Origin: Marinilactibacillus sp042660675
GTDB taxonomy: Bacteria > Bacillota > Bacilli > Lactobacillales > Carnobacteriaceae_A
Assembly (NCBI RefSeq): GCF_042660675.1
Contig: NZ_JBHSUL010000034.1
Location: 62,001 to 126,000, forward strand
Direction: 5' to 3'
DNA length: 64,000 nt
The translations under genes and the position numbers were made by a program. Shown one piece after another: positions 34,490 through 42,003 of the stretch (within the stretch, counting starts at the first letter, position 1; every line of letters begins with the position of its first letter). The notes under the pieces are model-generated. The model was given only the letters and a program-made list of their open reading frames with translations. It had not been told where the DNA came from and searched no databases.

Positions 34490-34717
34490 TTAAGCTAGTT
34501 GCTCATCTACATATTTAACGATATCTTGAACAGTGTTTAATCCTTCTTCAGTTTCAATTTTGATATCAAATTCATCTTCAATATCGTTGATGATTTGGAA
34601 TAAGTCTAAGCTGTCTGCTTCTAATTCCTCACGGAAGTTTGTGTTTAATTGTACTTCTTCTTTTTCTTTATCTAATTGATCCACGATGATTTCTTGAATA
34701 GTTTCGAAAGTTGACAT
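34490..34717 (-). CDS. acpP: Acyl carrier protein
   Basis: The 75-residue acidic carrier of growing acyl chains; Ser36 in ADSLDLFQ takes the phosphopantetheine. I start at the ATG 34715-34717 (MSTFETIQEI) with GGAGGAACAAAAA upstream. A TTG five codons earlier is in frame but lies inside that ribosome site. Between fabH and fabK. Confidence 0.96.
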   Translation of the reverse strand: MSTFETIQEIIVDQLDKEKEEVQLNTNFREELEADSLDLFQIINDIEDEFDIKIETEEGLNTVQDIVKYVDEQLA

Positions 34718-34738
34718 TTTTTGTTCCTCCAAATTTTT

Positions 34739-35725
34739 TTATAGTTTGATTAACAGTGATCCCCATGCTAACCCGCCACCAAAGCCAGTTAGCACGATAG
34801 TTTGATTATTTCCGAGTTGGATGTCTCCATTTTCTATTAATTCTTCCAATAATATCGGAATACTAGCCGCCGATGTATTTCCATAATGCTGAATATTTTG
34901 AGGAAACTTGTCTAATGGTTGTTTTAACTTTTTAGACACCGCTTTGATCAATCGAGCATTAGCCTGATGTAATATAAAGTAATCAACGTCTTCAAGCTGA
35001 AGTTTACTTTTTTCTACGACCTCACTAATGTTCTTTGGAACAGATCTGACAACAAAGTCGAAAATATCTCGTCCGCTCATTTTCAGGTGAGCATTCGTTT
35101 CTTTTTCAGGAGTCAGCGGATTCTGGACCGAACTTTCTCCAGAGGTAAGCGCGCTTCCTCTAGATCCGTCAGCATGAATGTCTTCATTGATAAAGCTTTG
35201 AGTATGATCGTTTCTTTCAAGTAACATAGCTCCTGCTCCATCTCCGAAAAGCACTGCTGTGGATCGATCTGACCAATCTACTACTTTAGACATGACTTCT
35301 GCACCAATTACTAGTGCATAACGATAGGAACTAACAGACAACATTTTTTCAGCAACCGAACTAGCATACACAAACCCAGAACAAGCAGCGTTCAAGTCAA
35401 ATGCTATTGCATTCGTTGCCTGAATATTTGCTTGTATCTTACACGCTACTGACGGTGACTGTGAATCAGGTGACATTGTTGCGACAATAATCAATCCAAT
35501 TTCACTGACATCTATGTCACTATTAGCTAGTGCATTTTCAGCAGCTCTCGTGCCTAAATCAGAAGTATTTTCAATCGTGCTGATATGTCTTTGCTTTATA
35601 CCTGTACGTGAACTAATCCATTCGTCAGAAGTATCTAACCATTCTGTCAGATCCTCATTTGTAAGAACCTTTTCAGGAATATATTTTCCAACTGAACAAA
35701 TTTTAACTTTCGCTTGATTACTCAC
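34739..35725 (-). CDS. fabH: 3-oxoacyl-ACP synthase III
   Basis: Initiates chains by condensing acyl-CoA with malonyl-ACP. The 328 residues have the catalytic Cys115 in LNAACSGFVYA, His in YFILHQANARLI and Asn in YGNTSAASIPILLEE. The GTG start overlaps the fabT stop (GTGA), so it is coupled to the regulator. First enzyme gene in the operon. Confidence 0.96.
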   Translation of the reverse strand: MSNQAKVKICSVGKYIPEKVLTNEDLTEWLDTSDEWISSRTGIKQRHISTIENTSDLGTRAAENALANSDIDVSEIGLIIVATMSPDSQSPSVACKIQANIQATNAIAFDLNAACSGFVYASSVAEKMLSVSSYRYALVIGAEVMSKVVDWSDRSTAVLFGDGAGAMLLERNDHTQSFINEDIHADGSRGSALTSGESSVQNPLTPEKETNAHLKMSGRDIFDFVVRSVPKNISEVVEKSKLQLEDVDYFILHQANARLIKAVSKKLKQPLDKFPQNIQHYGNTSAASIPILLEELIENGDIQLGNNQTIVLTGFGGGLAWGSLLIKL

Positions 35726-36177
35726 TTCGGTAACTGCTCCTTTGTATGCTCTAAGAAATCGTGTAGATTTTTCAAGCCTAGCATTAGAATTTCTGATTGA
35801 TCCTTGTCCATCTCTGCAATAGTTTCCTTGACCATATCCCTATGAAATTTATCATGAAGTCTATACAGCAAACGTCCTGTAGGGCTAAGAGATAGTTTTA
35901 CAACTCTTCTATCGTGATCAGTACGTACTCTTTCTACGTAATTTTTACGCACTAAGTTATTGACCGAAACCGTTAATGTCCCAGCTGTTACGCCCAATTT
36001 TTTCGCTACTTCACTGGTCGTAAGTTGGTCGTACATCCCAATTGCTTCAATCGTGTGCATTTCTTTGATAGAAACATCTTTAAACCTACTGGATTGTAGT
36101 GTTTTCTCTTCAATCATCAATACATCATTGAATATCGTAACAAGATATTTATTGATTTCATTAACTAATGAATCCAC
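35722..36177 (-). CDS. fabT: Fatty-acid synthesis repressor FabT (MarR family)
   Basis: MarR-type repressor that in streptococci binds DNA with acyl-ACP as co-repressor. The 151-residue protein has the winged helix AIGMYDQLTTSEVAKKLGVTAGTLTVSVNNLVRKNYVERVRTDHDRRVVKLSLSPTG. GTG start seven bases from GGAGG. First gene of the operon, immediately downstream of two FabT-type palindromes that overlap the transcription start, consistent with autoregulation. Confidence 0.93.
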   Translation of the reverse strand: MDSLVNEINKYLVTIFNDVLMIEEKTLQSSRFKDVSIKEMHTIEAIGMYDQLTTSEVAKKLGVTAGTLTVSVNNLVRKNYVERVRTDHDRRVVKLSLSPTGRLLYRLHDKFHRDMVKETIAEMDKDQSEILMLGLKNLHDFLEHTKEQLPK

Positions 36178-36212
36178 ACCAACTCCTCCATTTCTTCACT
36201 CAGTCAATATAC

Positions 36213-36225
36213 TTTGATTATCAAA
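36213..36225. promoter_or_regulatory. FabT box 1
   Basis: TTTGATTATCAAA, the 5-bp-arm palindrome known from FabT sites in streptococci and lactococci. It lies just downstream of the fabT -10. Confidence 0.82.
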
Positions 36226-36228
36226 TTA

Positions 36229-36241
36229 TTTGACTATCAAA
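36229..36241. promoter_or_regulatory. FabT box 2
   Basis: TTTGACTATCAAA, 16 bases from box 1 start to start, abutting the -10. The tandem would allow cooperative repression. Confidence 0.8.
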
Positions 36242-36269
36242 ATATAATATACATTTGAATTAGTGTCAA
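36241..36269 (-). promoter_or_regulatory. Sigma-A promoter of the fatty-acid operon
   Basis: Minus strand: consensus -35 TTGACA (36264-36269), 17-bp spacer, -10 TATATT (36241-36246). Confidence 0.88.
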
Positions 36270-36355
36270 GAAAAAATTTATTTCTTAAGATCAGCTTACA
36301 TACACCGCATAGTATCATGCTTTATTAAAATTCAAAATAAGAATATTTTAATTTA

Positions 36356-36412
36356 GCAAAAAAAAATAACTTGAAAACCAACTCAATATGAGTAGGTCTT
36401 CAAGTTATTTGA
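36356..36412 (-). terminator. Terminator of the DUF2187 gene
   Basis: Perfect 12-bp stem AAATAACTTGAA / TTCAAGTTATTT with an inner ACTCA / TGAGT hairpin, followed on the minus strand by a T run. Confidence 0.85.
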
Positions 36413-36421
36413 TTGCACTGT

Positions 36422-36787
36422 TTAATCTAAATCTTCTGCTTCGTCGCTTACTTGCTTTTTAAATCCTTCAATATCCTTGAAGTTTACAACTGTTTTTTCT
36501 TCCATCAAATCATGCATTCTTTCTGCTGACTGATCCCAGTTGATTTTAACGATTGCGCTATTCATAAGCAACTTTTCGATGACACCTTCCATTGGCTCAT
36601 CTCTAAAGAAAAAGACGATTTCGTCACCAATATCCGGTCTCAGATCTTCTTTTATCGATTCAATAATCTCGACAGCTTCTTTATAAGGCAAATCCAGTAA
36701 ATTAGCAATTCGGGAGTTGCTGGCACCTTTTCGAAGTTCGGTTTCAACTAAAACTTGAACTTCATCGGTAATTTTTTCTTTAGCCAT
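36422..36787 (-). CDS. DUF2187 (YkvS-like) domain protein
   Basis: A 121-residue protein: an N-terminal helical part that looks like a small helix-turn-helix (VETELRKGASNSRIANLLDLPYKEAVEIIESI), then a KOW/SH3-like DUF2187 domain (IGDEIVFFFRDEPMEGVIEKLLMNSAIVKI ... KTVVNFKDIEGF), then an acidic tail. The function is unknown; the combination suggests nucleic-acid contact. It is a single-gene unit downstream of the esterase operon region and ends in its own terminator. Confidence 0.7.
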   Translation of the reverse strand: MAKEKITDEVQVLVETELRKGASNSRIANLLDLPYKEAVEIIESIKEDLRPDIGDEIVFFFRDEPMEGVIEKLLMNSAIVKINWDQSAERMHDLMEEKTVVNFKDIEGFKKQVSDEAEDLD

Positions 36788-36910
36788 AAAAATCTCCTTA
36801 GTCTTAGAATTTCAGATCTATATTAAATGTTTCTAATCTATTATAACATAAATTTGTCATTTAATCGATCAATGTCATTCTAAGGTTCGAATCTGCTGTT
36901 CTAAGACGCC

Positions 36911-37528
36911 TTACAGATTTTCATACCACATTGAAGCTGCTTCAAGCTCTGCATTAGAAAGACTATGTCCATCTCTTCCCCAATACATTTGAACACTTGC
37001 GTTCGCTTGTTTCAATAATTGCTCAAGCTCTTTTGTTTCTTCTGGGGGACAAATCGGGTCATTTTCACCAGCTCCAATAAAAATTCTTTGGTTTGACAAA
37101 TCTGGTAACTGAACGGATCTCAATGGCACCATCGGATGAAGCAACATCCCTTGATAGAAAGCATCCTTATAGTGAAAAAGTAAACTTCCAGCAATATTCG
37201 CACCATTAGAATAACCTAGTACGACTAGTTGTTGTTTATTAAAAGAATATTCTTCTGAAGCAGCATTTAAAAAATCATACATCTTAATGGTTTCTTCTTT
37301 CAAGCTATCTTCATCTAAAATGCCCATGGCTTTTCTTTCAAAGAAACGGTTCATACCATTTTCGTCAATATTTCCTCTAAGACTCAAAATGCCCGCTTGA
37401 GGATCAACGAGTTTTGCAATTTGAACTAGATCGTTCTCGTCTCCACCAGTACCGTGTAAAAGTAAGAAAATGGTTTTGTTGCCCATTAAAGGTTCGTTAT
37501 AAATGTGTTTGAATGAATGTATAGACAT
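36911..37528 (-). CDS. Alpha/beta hydrolase, MhqD (YodD)-like carboxylesterase
   Basis: A 205-residue phospholipase/carboxylesterase-family hydrolase: FLLLHGTGGDENDL (oxyanion region), nucleophile Ser107 in LGYSNGANIAGSLL, Asp157 in GENDPICPPEE and His188 in RDGHSLS. It follows a MarR-type regulator by 20 bases. In B. subtilis the homologous MhqD is under MhqR and induced by quinones; the similar neighbour here supports the analogy. AGAGGA precedes the ATG. Confidence 0.85.
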   Translation of the reverse strand: MSIHSFKHIYNEPLMGNKTIFLLLHGTGGDENDLVQIAKLVDPQAGILSLRGNIDENGMNRFFERKAMGILDEDSLKEETIKMYDFLNAASEEYSFNKQQLVVLGYSNGANIAGSLLFHYKDAFYQGMLLHPMVPLRSVQLPDLSNQRIFIGAGENDPICPPEETKELEQLLKQANASVQMYWGRDGHSLSNAELEAASMWYENL

Positions 37529-37548
37529 GAATTTAGTCCTCTCACTAC

Positions 37549-37989
37549 TTATTTAATTAATTTAGCTGCTTTATATCCTACTTCTTTAAGTAGCGCTCTC
37601 AACTTGTTTAGATCACTATCAGATAGTTCTTTGAATAATTTTTCAATTGTCTCAGCATGCTGGGGGAAAATCTCTGTCATTTTCTGGTGACCTTTATCTG
37701 TTAATTCAGCAAAAGTGACTCTTCTATCTTTCACATCGGCGACTCGTTGTACAAGTCCTTTTTCTTCAAGTCTGTCAATAACATAAGTGATACTACTTGA
37801 AGCCAATAAAATCTTCTTCCCAATCATTTGAATCGGCTGTTTACCTCGATTATATAAATATTCCATAACGGTAAATTCAGTTGCGTTCAAACCATAAGAT
37901 ACCATGTCTTCTTTCACGACTCTTTCAACACTTGATGCAGCTCTTAAAATAGTTGTTAAAGCTTTTAACGAGTCTTCATTTCTTGTCAT
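37549..37989 (-). CDS. MarR-family regulator, MhqR-like
   Basis: A 146-residue MarR protein: GLNATEFTVMEYLYNRGKQPIQMIGKKILLASSSITYVIDRLEEKGLVQRVADVKDRRVTFAELTDKG is the winged helix, and its wording resembles B. subtilis MhqR. No Cys is present, so sensing would not use thiols. It is first in the operon with the hydrolase, and its promoter spacer holds a palindrome with the CGAATTC core. Confidence 0.85.
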   Translation of the reverse strand: MTRNEDSLKALTTILRAASSVERVVKEDMVSYGLNATEFTVMEYLYNRGKQPIQMIGKKILLASSSITYVIDRLEEKGLVQRVADVKDRRVTFAELTDKGHQKMTEIFPQHAETIEKLFKELSDSDLNKLRALLKEVGYKAAKLIK

Positions 37990-38013
37990 ATGATCACCTA
38001 CTTGTTTATTCTT

Positions 38014-38037
38014 AATAATATATGAATTCGTATTATT
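38014..38037. promoter_or_regulatory. Palindromic operator in the MarR/MhqR-like promoter
   Basis: Arms AATAATA / TATTATT around a GAATTC core, filling the space between -35 and -10. The core recalls the MhqR box reported in B. subtilis. Confidence 0.55.
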
Positions 38038-38043
38038 TCACAA
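38015..38043 (-). promoter_or_regulatory. Sigma-A promoter of the MhqR-like/hydrolase operon
   Basis: Minus strand: -35 TTGTGA (38038-38043), 17-bp spacer, -10 TATTAT (38015-38020). Confidence 0.65.
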
Positions 38044-38077
38044 CTCTTAATTCATTTTTAGTTTATGCTTTTTAAAA

Positions 38078-38650
38078 TTATGATCTTTTCTTATCTCGAA
38101 CGCCTCTCATAGCTTCTGTCCAAGGTAACAATTGTTCAATCATCGTTTCTACTGTTTTTGTTTGTGCTTCGGTAGGATTGAGTTTCGGATAGTCGAAATC
38201 GTAGAAAATAGATAAAGTTGGATTAGTCCGAACATGCGCTACTTGGAATTCTGACAAAACTGTTCTTAATTGTTCTGCCGAGCGAACCCCACCGGAGGAT
38301 CCATAACTCACAATTCCAGCTGCTTTGTCATTTAACTCTTCATATAGAAAGTCCAGTGCATTTTTCAAAGCACTCGGAATGCCATGATTATATTCTGGAG
38401 TGATAAAAATATAGCCATCTTTTTCTTCCATTTTCCTAGACCATGGAAGTTGCTTTTCACGCTCGACTAATTCATCTGTAAAAGCCGGAGATGTTGGTTC
38501 TGCAAATACAGGTAAGTCATAGTCTTTAATATCTACAATCTCGAATTCCGCTACATCTTTTTGAATAGCTACTTGTTTAACCCATCTTGCAACGTCCAAG
38601 TTCACACGGTTTTCTCTGATCGTTCCTGTCACTATACCAATCTTTAACAA
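38078..38650 (-). CDS. NAD(P)H-dependent FMN reductase / azoreductase-like protein
   Basis: A 190-residue flavodoxin-fold reductase: IGIVTGTIRENRVNLDVARWV (phosphate loop), DGYIFITPEYNHGIPSALKNALDFLYEEL (flavin site) and VSYGSSGGVRSAEQLRTVL. The start is TTG, seven bases after GAGGAGG. It is on the same strand upstream of the MhqR-like gene; B. subtilis MhqR also controls an azoreductase, so the three may act together in quinone or azo-compound stress (inference). Confidence 0.83.
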   Translation of the reverse strand: MLKIGIVTGTIRENRVNLDVARWVKQVAIQKDVAEFEIVDIKDYDLPVFAEPTSPAFTDELVEREKQLPWSRKMEEKDGYIFITPEYNHGIPSALKNALDFLYEELNDKAAGIVSYGSSGGVRSAEQLRTVLSEFQVAHVRTNPTLSIFYDFDYPKLNPTEAQTKTVETMIEQLLPWTEAMRGVRDKKRS

Positions 38651-38727
38651 TAAAATTCCTCCTCTTTTAAACGCCTACATTATATCATTCATTTGGAAAG
38701 ATATAAAAGTAAACCCCTGAATAGTTT

Positions 38728-39288
38728 TTATTGCACCTCTTTATACATATTGAAAAATAGATTCATATATCCTACAAAAGCAACAATCTGGAAAATACTG
38801 GTTAGTAGAATCAGTACGATAACGTTTCTTTCTGCCATTTCCGGCATAATAACCAGTATGAACATACAACCATAGAAAACAATTGTACCAATTTTTCCAA
38901 ACCACTTTGCTCCATCTATGATTTTTCTCTTTTTGAATAGTAGATAACTTATTAAGAATATACTGAATTCCTTGATGATAAATAATAAAAGTAAGTACAA
39001 TACAATCGGCCATTTTATAAACAACATAGTTGCTACAGCCAACTGAGTGAGTTTATCCGCAACTGGATCTATAAGTTTTCCAAGTTGCGTTCCTTGATTA
39101 AAATTACGTGCAATATATCCATCTAAAGCATCTGTTAAACCAGATACGAACAAAATTCCCGCTGCAATCATATAATCTTCAATCGTAGTAGCCGTTAAAT
39201 AAATATAGCTAAATATTGGAATAAGTAAAACTCTAAAATAAGATAATAGATTAGGAATTTTTAGCCAGTCTCCTTTATCGACTTTCAT
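38728..39288 (-). CDS. pgsA: CDP-diacylglycerol-glycerol-3-phosphate 3-phosphatidyltransferase
   Basis: Makes phosphatidylglycerol phosphate. The 186-residue membrane protein has the CDP-alcohol phosphatidyltransferase motif DGYIARNFNQGTQLGKLIDPVAD (about residues 56-78) and several hydrophobic helices. It begins KIPNLLSYFRVLLIPIFSY, as PgsA does. Apparently monocistronic. Confidence 0.92.
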   Translation of the reverse strand: MKVDKGDWLKIPNLLSYFRVLLIPIFSYIYLTATTIEDYMIAAGILFVSGLTDALDGYIARNFNQGTQLGKLIDPVADKLTQLAVATMLFIKWPIVLYLLLLFIIKEFSIFLISYLLFKKRKIIDGAKWFGKIGTIVFYGCMFILVIMPEMAERNVIVLILLTSIFQIVAFVGYMNLFFNMYKEVQ

Positions 39289-39317
39289 ACTAGTCCTTCA
39301 CCTCTTTTACTGAAATA

Positions 39318-39351
39318 GAAAAAGAAGAACCCGCAGTTGGATCCTTCTTTT
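39318..39351 (-). terminator. Terminator of the hypothetical gene at 39414
   Basis: Minus strand stem AAAAGAAGGATCC / GGGTTCTTCTTTT (13 bp with two G-U pairs), then TTCTATTTC. Confidence 0.72.
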
Positions 39352-39413
39352 CTAATACTATGTTAAACACTTCTTCGAAAATTATTTCTCATTCAGATCG
39401 AAAAGAGCTGGTA

Positions 39414-39902
39414 TTAGTTTTCTGGTTTCAAATCTTGGCTATGATTGTCAGGATTGAAGTTATCCTCATGTGTTTCAGCATCTGTTCCTGGCTCTTTGAA
39501 ATCGACTCCGAAACCAGGTGCTGAAAGATGATCATCGATTGCTTTTTCAAAATCGCCTTTTTCGTCTTCATCTTCTCTAGCAGGCTCTTTTTTGTCATTA
39601 TGACTTTTTGTTTTCTTATTCGAATCATCTTGAAGGATCACATATCCCCCACGTTGAATCGTGTCTGCAAATAATGTTGCATCTGAATCATTTAATTCAT
39701 AAGTATCCGATGCATTGGCAACTGACACTTCATTTTCAACGATACCTTCTACTTTGACTTCTAAATCTTTACTTAGAGACTGAACTTGATCTTCTTTTGT
39801 ATATACAGTCAAGTGTTTTTTGATCAGTTGATTTTCAATTTCAAGATCATTGATCTTTTTAGAAACATCTTCTTCTAGTTGAAACGTTGAGATTATTTTC
39901 AT
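39414..39902 (-). CDS. Hypothetical acidic protein with stress-protein-like N-terminus
   Basis: 162 residues, not recognised with confidence. The first about 95 residues (IISTFQLEEDVSKKINDLE, LTVYTKEDQVQSLSKDLEVKV, SDATLFADTIQRGGYVILQDD) loosely resemble the general-stress 17M/YflT fold, with an alpha/beta pattern. The remaining third is highly charged, rich in Asp, Glu, Lys and Asn, with no hydrophobic segment, and probably disordered. No signal peptide, so cytoplasmic. AGGAGGAAACAAC before the ATG is strong. Its own terminator follows. Confidence 0.7.
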   Translation of the reverse strand: MKIISTFQLEEDVSKKINDLEIENQLIKKHLTVYTKEDQVQSLSKDLEVKVEGIVENEVSVANASDTYELNDSDATLFADTIQRGGYVILQDDSNKKTKSHNDKKEPAREDEDEKGDFEKAIDDHLSAPGFGVDFKEPGTDAETHEDNFNPDNHSQDLKPEN

Positions 39903-40007
39903 GTTGTTTCCTCCTAATAATACTGTTGTTAAACCAATAGTATCAAAGTAATTTCAGTCCAACAAACAAGAAGGCTTGTATATTAAAATAAAATTCTTGA
40001 ATATCTG

Positions 40008-40036
40008 TTGACTTTTATTCAATTACCTTATATAAT
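40008..40036 (+). promoter_or_regulatory. Promoter of tRNA-Arg
   Basis: Plus strand: -35 TTGACT (40008-40013), 17-bp spacer, -10 TATAAT (40031-40036), about 20 bases before the tRNA. Confidence 0.85.
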
Positions 40037-40055
40037 AATCTCTGTTGCTGTTGTT

Positions 40056-40129
40056 GTTCTGATAGCTCAGCTGGATAGAGCATTCGCCTTCTAAGCGAAC
40101 GGTCGGGGGTTCGAATCCCTCTCAGAACG
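40056..40129 (+). tRNA. tRNA-Arg (anticodon UCU)
   Basis: Full cloverleaf: acceptor GTTCTGA / TCAGAAC, D stem GCTC/GAGC, anticodon stem TTCGC/GCGAA with loop CTTCTAA (anticodon TCT, reading AGA), T arm GGGGG-TTCGAAT-CCCTC. The discriminator base is G; CCA is not encoded. Its own promoter and terminator make it a single-gene unit and one of the few plus-strand genes. Confidence 0.97.
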
Positions 40130-40174
40130 TAAAATCTACTCTATAATTTTTTATGTATAAACCAATACATCATT

Positions 40175-40211
40175 AAAGTCTATTACTTTTAAAAAGTAGT
40201 AGACTTTTTTT
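40175..40211 (+). terminator. Terminator of tRNA-Arg
   Basis: Stem AAAGTCTATTACTTTT / AAAAGTAGTAGACTTT followed by a T run on the plus strand. Confidence 0.85.
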
Positions 40212-40314
40212 GTTCTTATAAAATCTAATACAGATGTAATCTGATTTTATATAGACAGTCCGATAAAGTCAAAATATATAAGTTGGCTCTTATCAGAAAT
40301 TATTTCTAAGATAT

Positions 40315-40345
40315 CAAAAAAAGAGGATGCTTTTCAGCATCCTCT
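40315..40345 (-). terminator. Terminator of the first glnA
   Basis: Minus strand stem AGAGGATGC / GCATCCTCT with a 6-base loop and seven T. Confidence 0.9.
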
Positions 40346-40354
40346 CCCATCAGA

Positions 40355-41698
40355 TTAATATAGGTTCAAATATTGTTCTTTTTCCCACTGGCTTACTGTG
40401 GCTTTGTATTGATCCCACTCTACTGTTTTAGTCGCTACAAAGTTATTAAAGATGTGCTCCCCTAGCGCTTCTTTGATCACTGGATCTTTTTTAAGGTTTT
40501 GAACAGCTTCATGTAGACTACCTGGTAAAGATTCAATTCCTTTATCATCCAGTTCTGTAGTATCCATTTCATAGATATTATCCGTTGTTGGATCGACAGC
40601 TTTCAAATCGCGTTTAATACCATCCAAGCCGGCTTTCAACATGACTGCAAGCGCAAGGTATGGGTTAGTCGTAGGATCCACTGAACGTACCTCTAGACGA
40701 GTAGACAATCCTCTTGATTCTGGAACACGGATCATGGGTGTTCTGTTTCTTCCAGACCATGCAATATATACAGGTGCTTCGTATCCTGGAACTAAACGCT
40801 TATATGAGTTCACTGTTGGATTTGTAACGGCAGTGAAAGCTGAAGCATGTTCCATTAAACCAGCCATAAACTTATACGCTGTATCACTTAATTGCATAGG
40901 ACCATTCTCATCAAAGAAGGCATTTCCATTTTCGTTGAATAATGACATGTTACAGTGCATACCAGAACCATTGATTCCAAAGATCGGTTTAGCCATAAAG
41001 GTAGCATGTAAACCATATTTTCTAGCAACTGTTTTAACAATTAGTTTGAAAGTCTGGATGTTATCACATGCTTCTACCGCATTTGCGTATTTCCAGTCAA
41101 TTTCGTGTTGACCTGGAGCAACTTCGTGGTGGCTAGCTTCAATCTCAAAACCTAGATCTTCTAATTCTAATACAATATCTCTACGACAGTTCTCTGCAAG
41201 GTCATTAGGTGCAAGGTCGAAGTATCCGCCATTATCATTTAAGTTTTCTGTTACTTCATCGTTCTCATTTAATTTGAACAAGAAAAATTCAGGCTCAGGC
41301 CCTAAGTTGAATTCTGTAAAGCCCATATCTTCTGCTTCTTTTAAAATGCGTTTTAAATTTGTACGAGGATCTCCACTGAAAGAAGTTCCATCAGGATTTT
41401 TAATATCGCAAATCAATCTAGCAACTTTTCCTTTTTTAGAAGAATCTGTTTCCCAAGAAAAAACCAGCCATGTATTTAAATCTGGACATAAGTACATGTC
41501 AGATTCTTGAATCCGAACAAAGCCTTCAATAGATGAACCATCAAACATCATTTGACCATCCAATACTTTATCCAGCTGACTGATTGGTACTTCTACATTT
41601 TTAATGATTCCTAATATATCTGTAAACATCAATCTTAAGAAACGAACATTTTTTTCTTTAACCTGATCTTTTATGTACTCTCTAGTAATAGTTGTCAA
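40355..41698 (-). CDS. glnA: Type I glutamine synthetase (copy 1, Arg62 present)
   Basis: Forms glutamine from glutamate, ammonia and ATP as a dodecamer. The 447-residue GSI-alpha enzyme has MFDGSSIEGFVRIQESDMYL, GPEPEFFLFKL, HHEVAPGQHEID, NGSGMHCNMSLF, the flap VNSYKRLVPGYEAP and RTPMIRVP. Arg62, implicated in feedback inhibition of the B. subtilis enzyme, is present. There is no adenylylation loop of the GSI-beta type. No glnR is beside it. The second glnA lies upstream behind its own terminator. GGAGGAAATAA precedes the ATG. Confidence 0.95.
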   Translation of the reverse strand: MTTITREYIKDQVKEKNVRFLRLMFTDILGIIKNVEVPISQLDKVLDGQMMFDGSSIEGFVRIQESDMYLCPDLNTWLVFSWETDSSKKGKVARLICDIKNPDGTSFSGDPRTNLKRILKEAEDMGFTEFNLGPEPEFFLFKLNENDEVTENLNDNGGYFDLAPNDLAENCRRDIVLELEDLGFEIEASHHEVAPGQHEIDWKYANAVEACDNIQTFKLIVKTVARKYGLHATFMAKPIFGINGSGMHCNMSLFNENGNAFFDENGPMQLSDTAYKFMAGLMEHASAFTAVTNPTVNSYKRLVPGYEAPVYIAWSGRNRTPMIRVPESRGLSTRLEVRSVDPTTNPYLALAVMLKAGLDGIKRDLKAVDPTTDNIYEMDTTELDDKGIESLPGSLHEAVQNLKKDPVIKEALGEHIFNNFVATKTVEWDQYKATVSQWEKEQYLNLY

Positions 41699-42003
41699 TT
41701 TATTTCCTCCTAATAGTTAGATGGTTCGTTTATCTCTTTTGGCTATCAAATATTACTTACGAAGAATAGCATTGAACGGTTAGTGAAACAACCGCTACTG
41801 AACAAGTAAAAGGTAAAGGGGCATTTACTTTTTATTCCAAAGATGAAAGCCTTATCAAATTACGATAATTAACCAAAACGAACTATACCACTTTTTTTAT
41901 ATACACAAAAAAGCGATATACTAGAACTTTAAGTGATTTATTATATAAACCACTAAAGCCAATATATCGCTCTTTTATTTAATTAATAATTGTGATTTCA
42001 AAC
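41699..42003 (-). other. Leader/intergenic region between the two glnA genes
   Basis: About 200 bases of untranslated sequence precede the first glnA. They contain two small hairpins on the minus strand (AAGTAAA / TTTACTT near 41807-41834 and CGGTT / AACCG near 41777-41800) and a weak candidate promoter (-10 TATAGT around 41881-41886). I found no GlnR/TnrA-type TGTNAN7TNACA box. The second-glnA terminator occupies 41905-41977. Confidence 0.4.
41905..41977. terminator. Long bidirectional hairpin after the second glnA
   Basis: Outer stem AGCGATATA / TATATCGCT and an inner CTTTAGTG..TTTA / TAAA..CACTTAAAG arm, T runs on both strands. Confidence 0.85.

Noticed and set aside
38741..39013. Minus-strand frame overlapping pgsA in another phase
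   Set aside because: pgsA has the full phosphatidyltransferase motif; the overlapping frame has no family signature or ribosome site.
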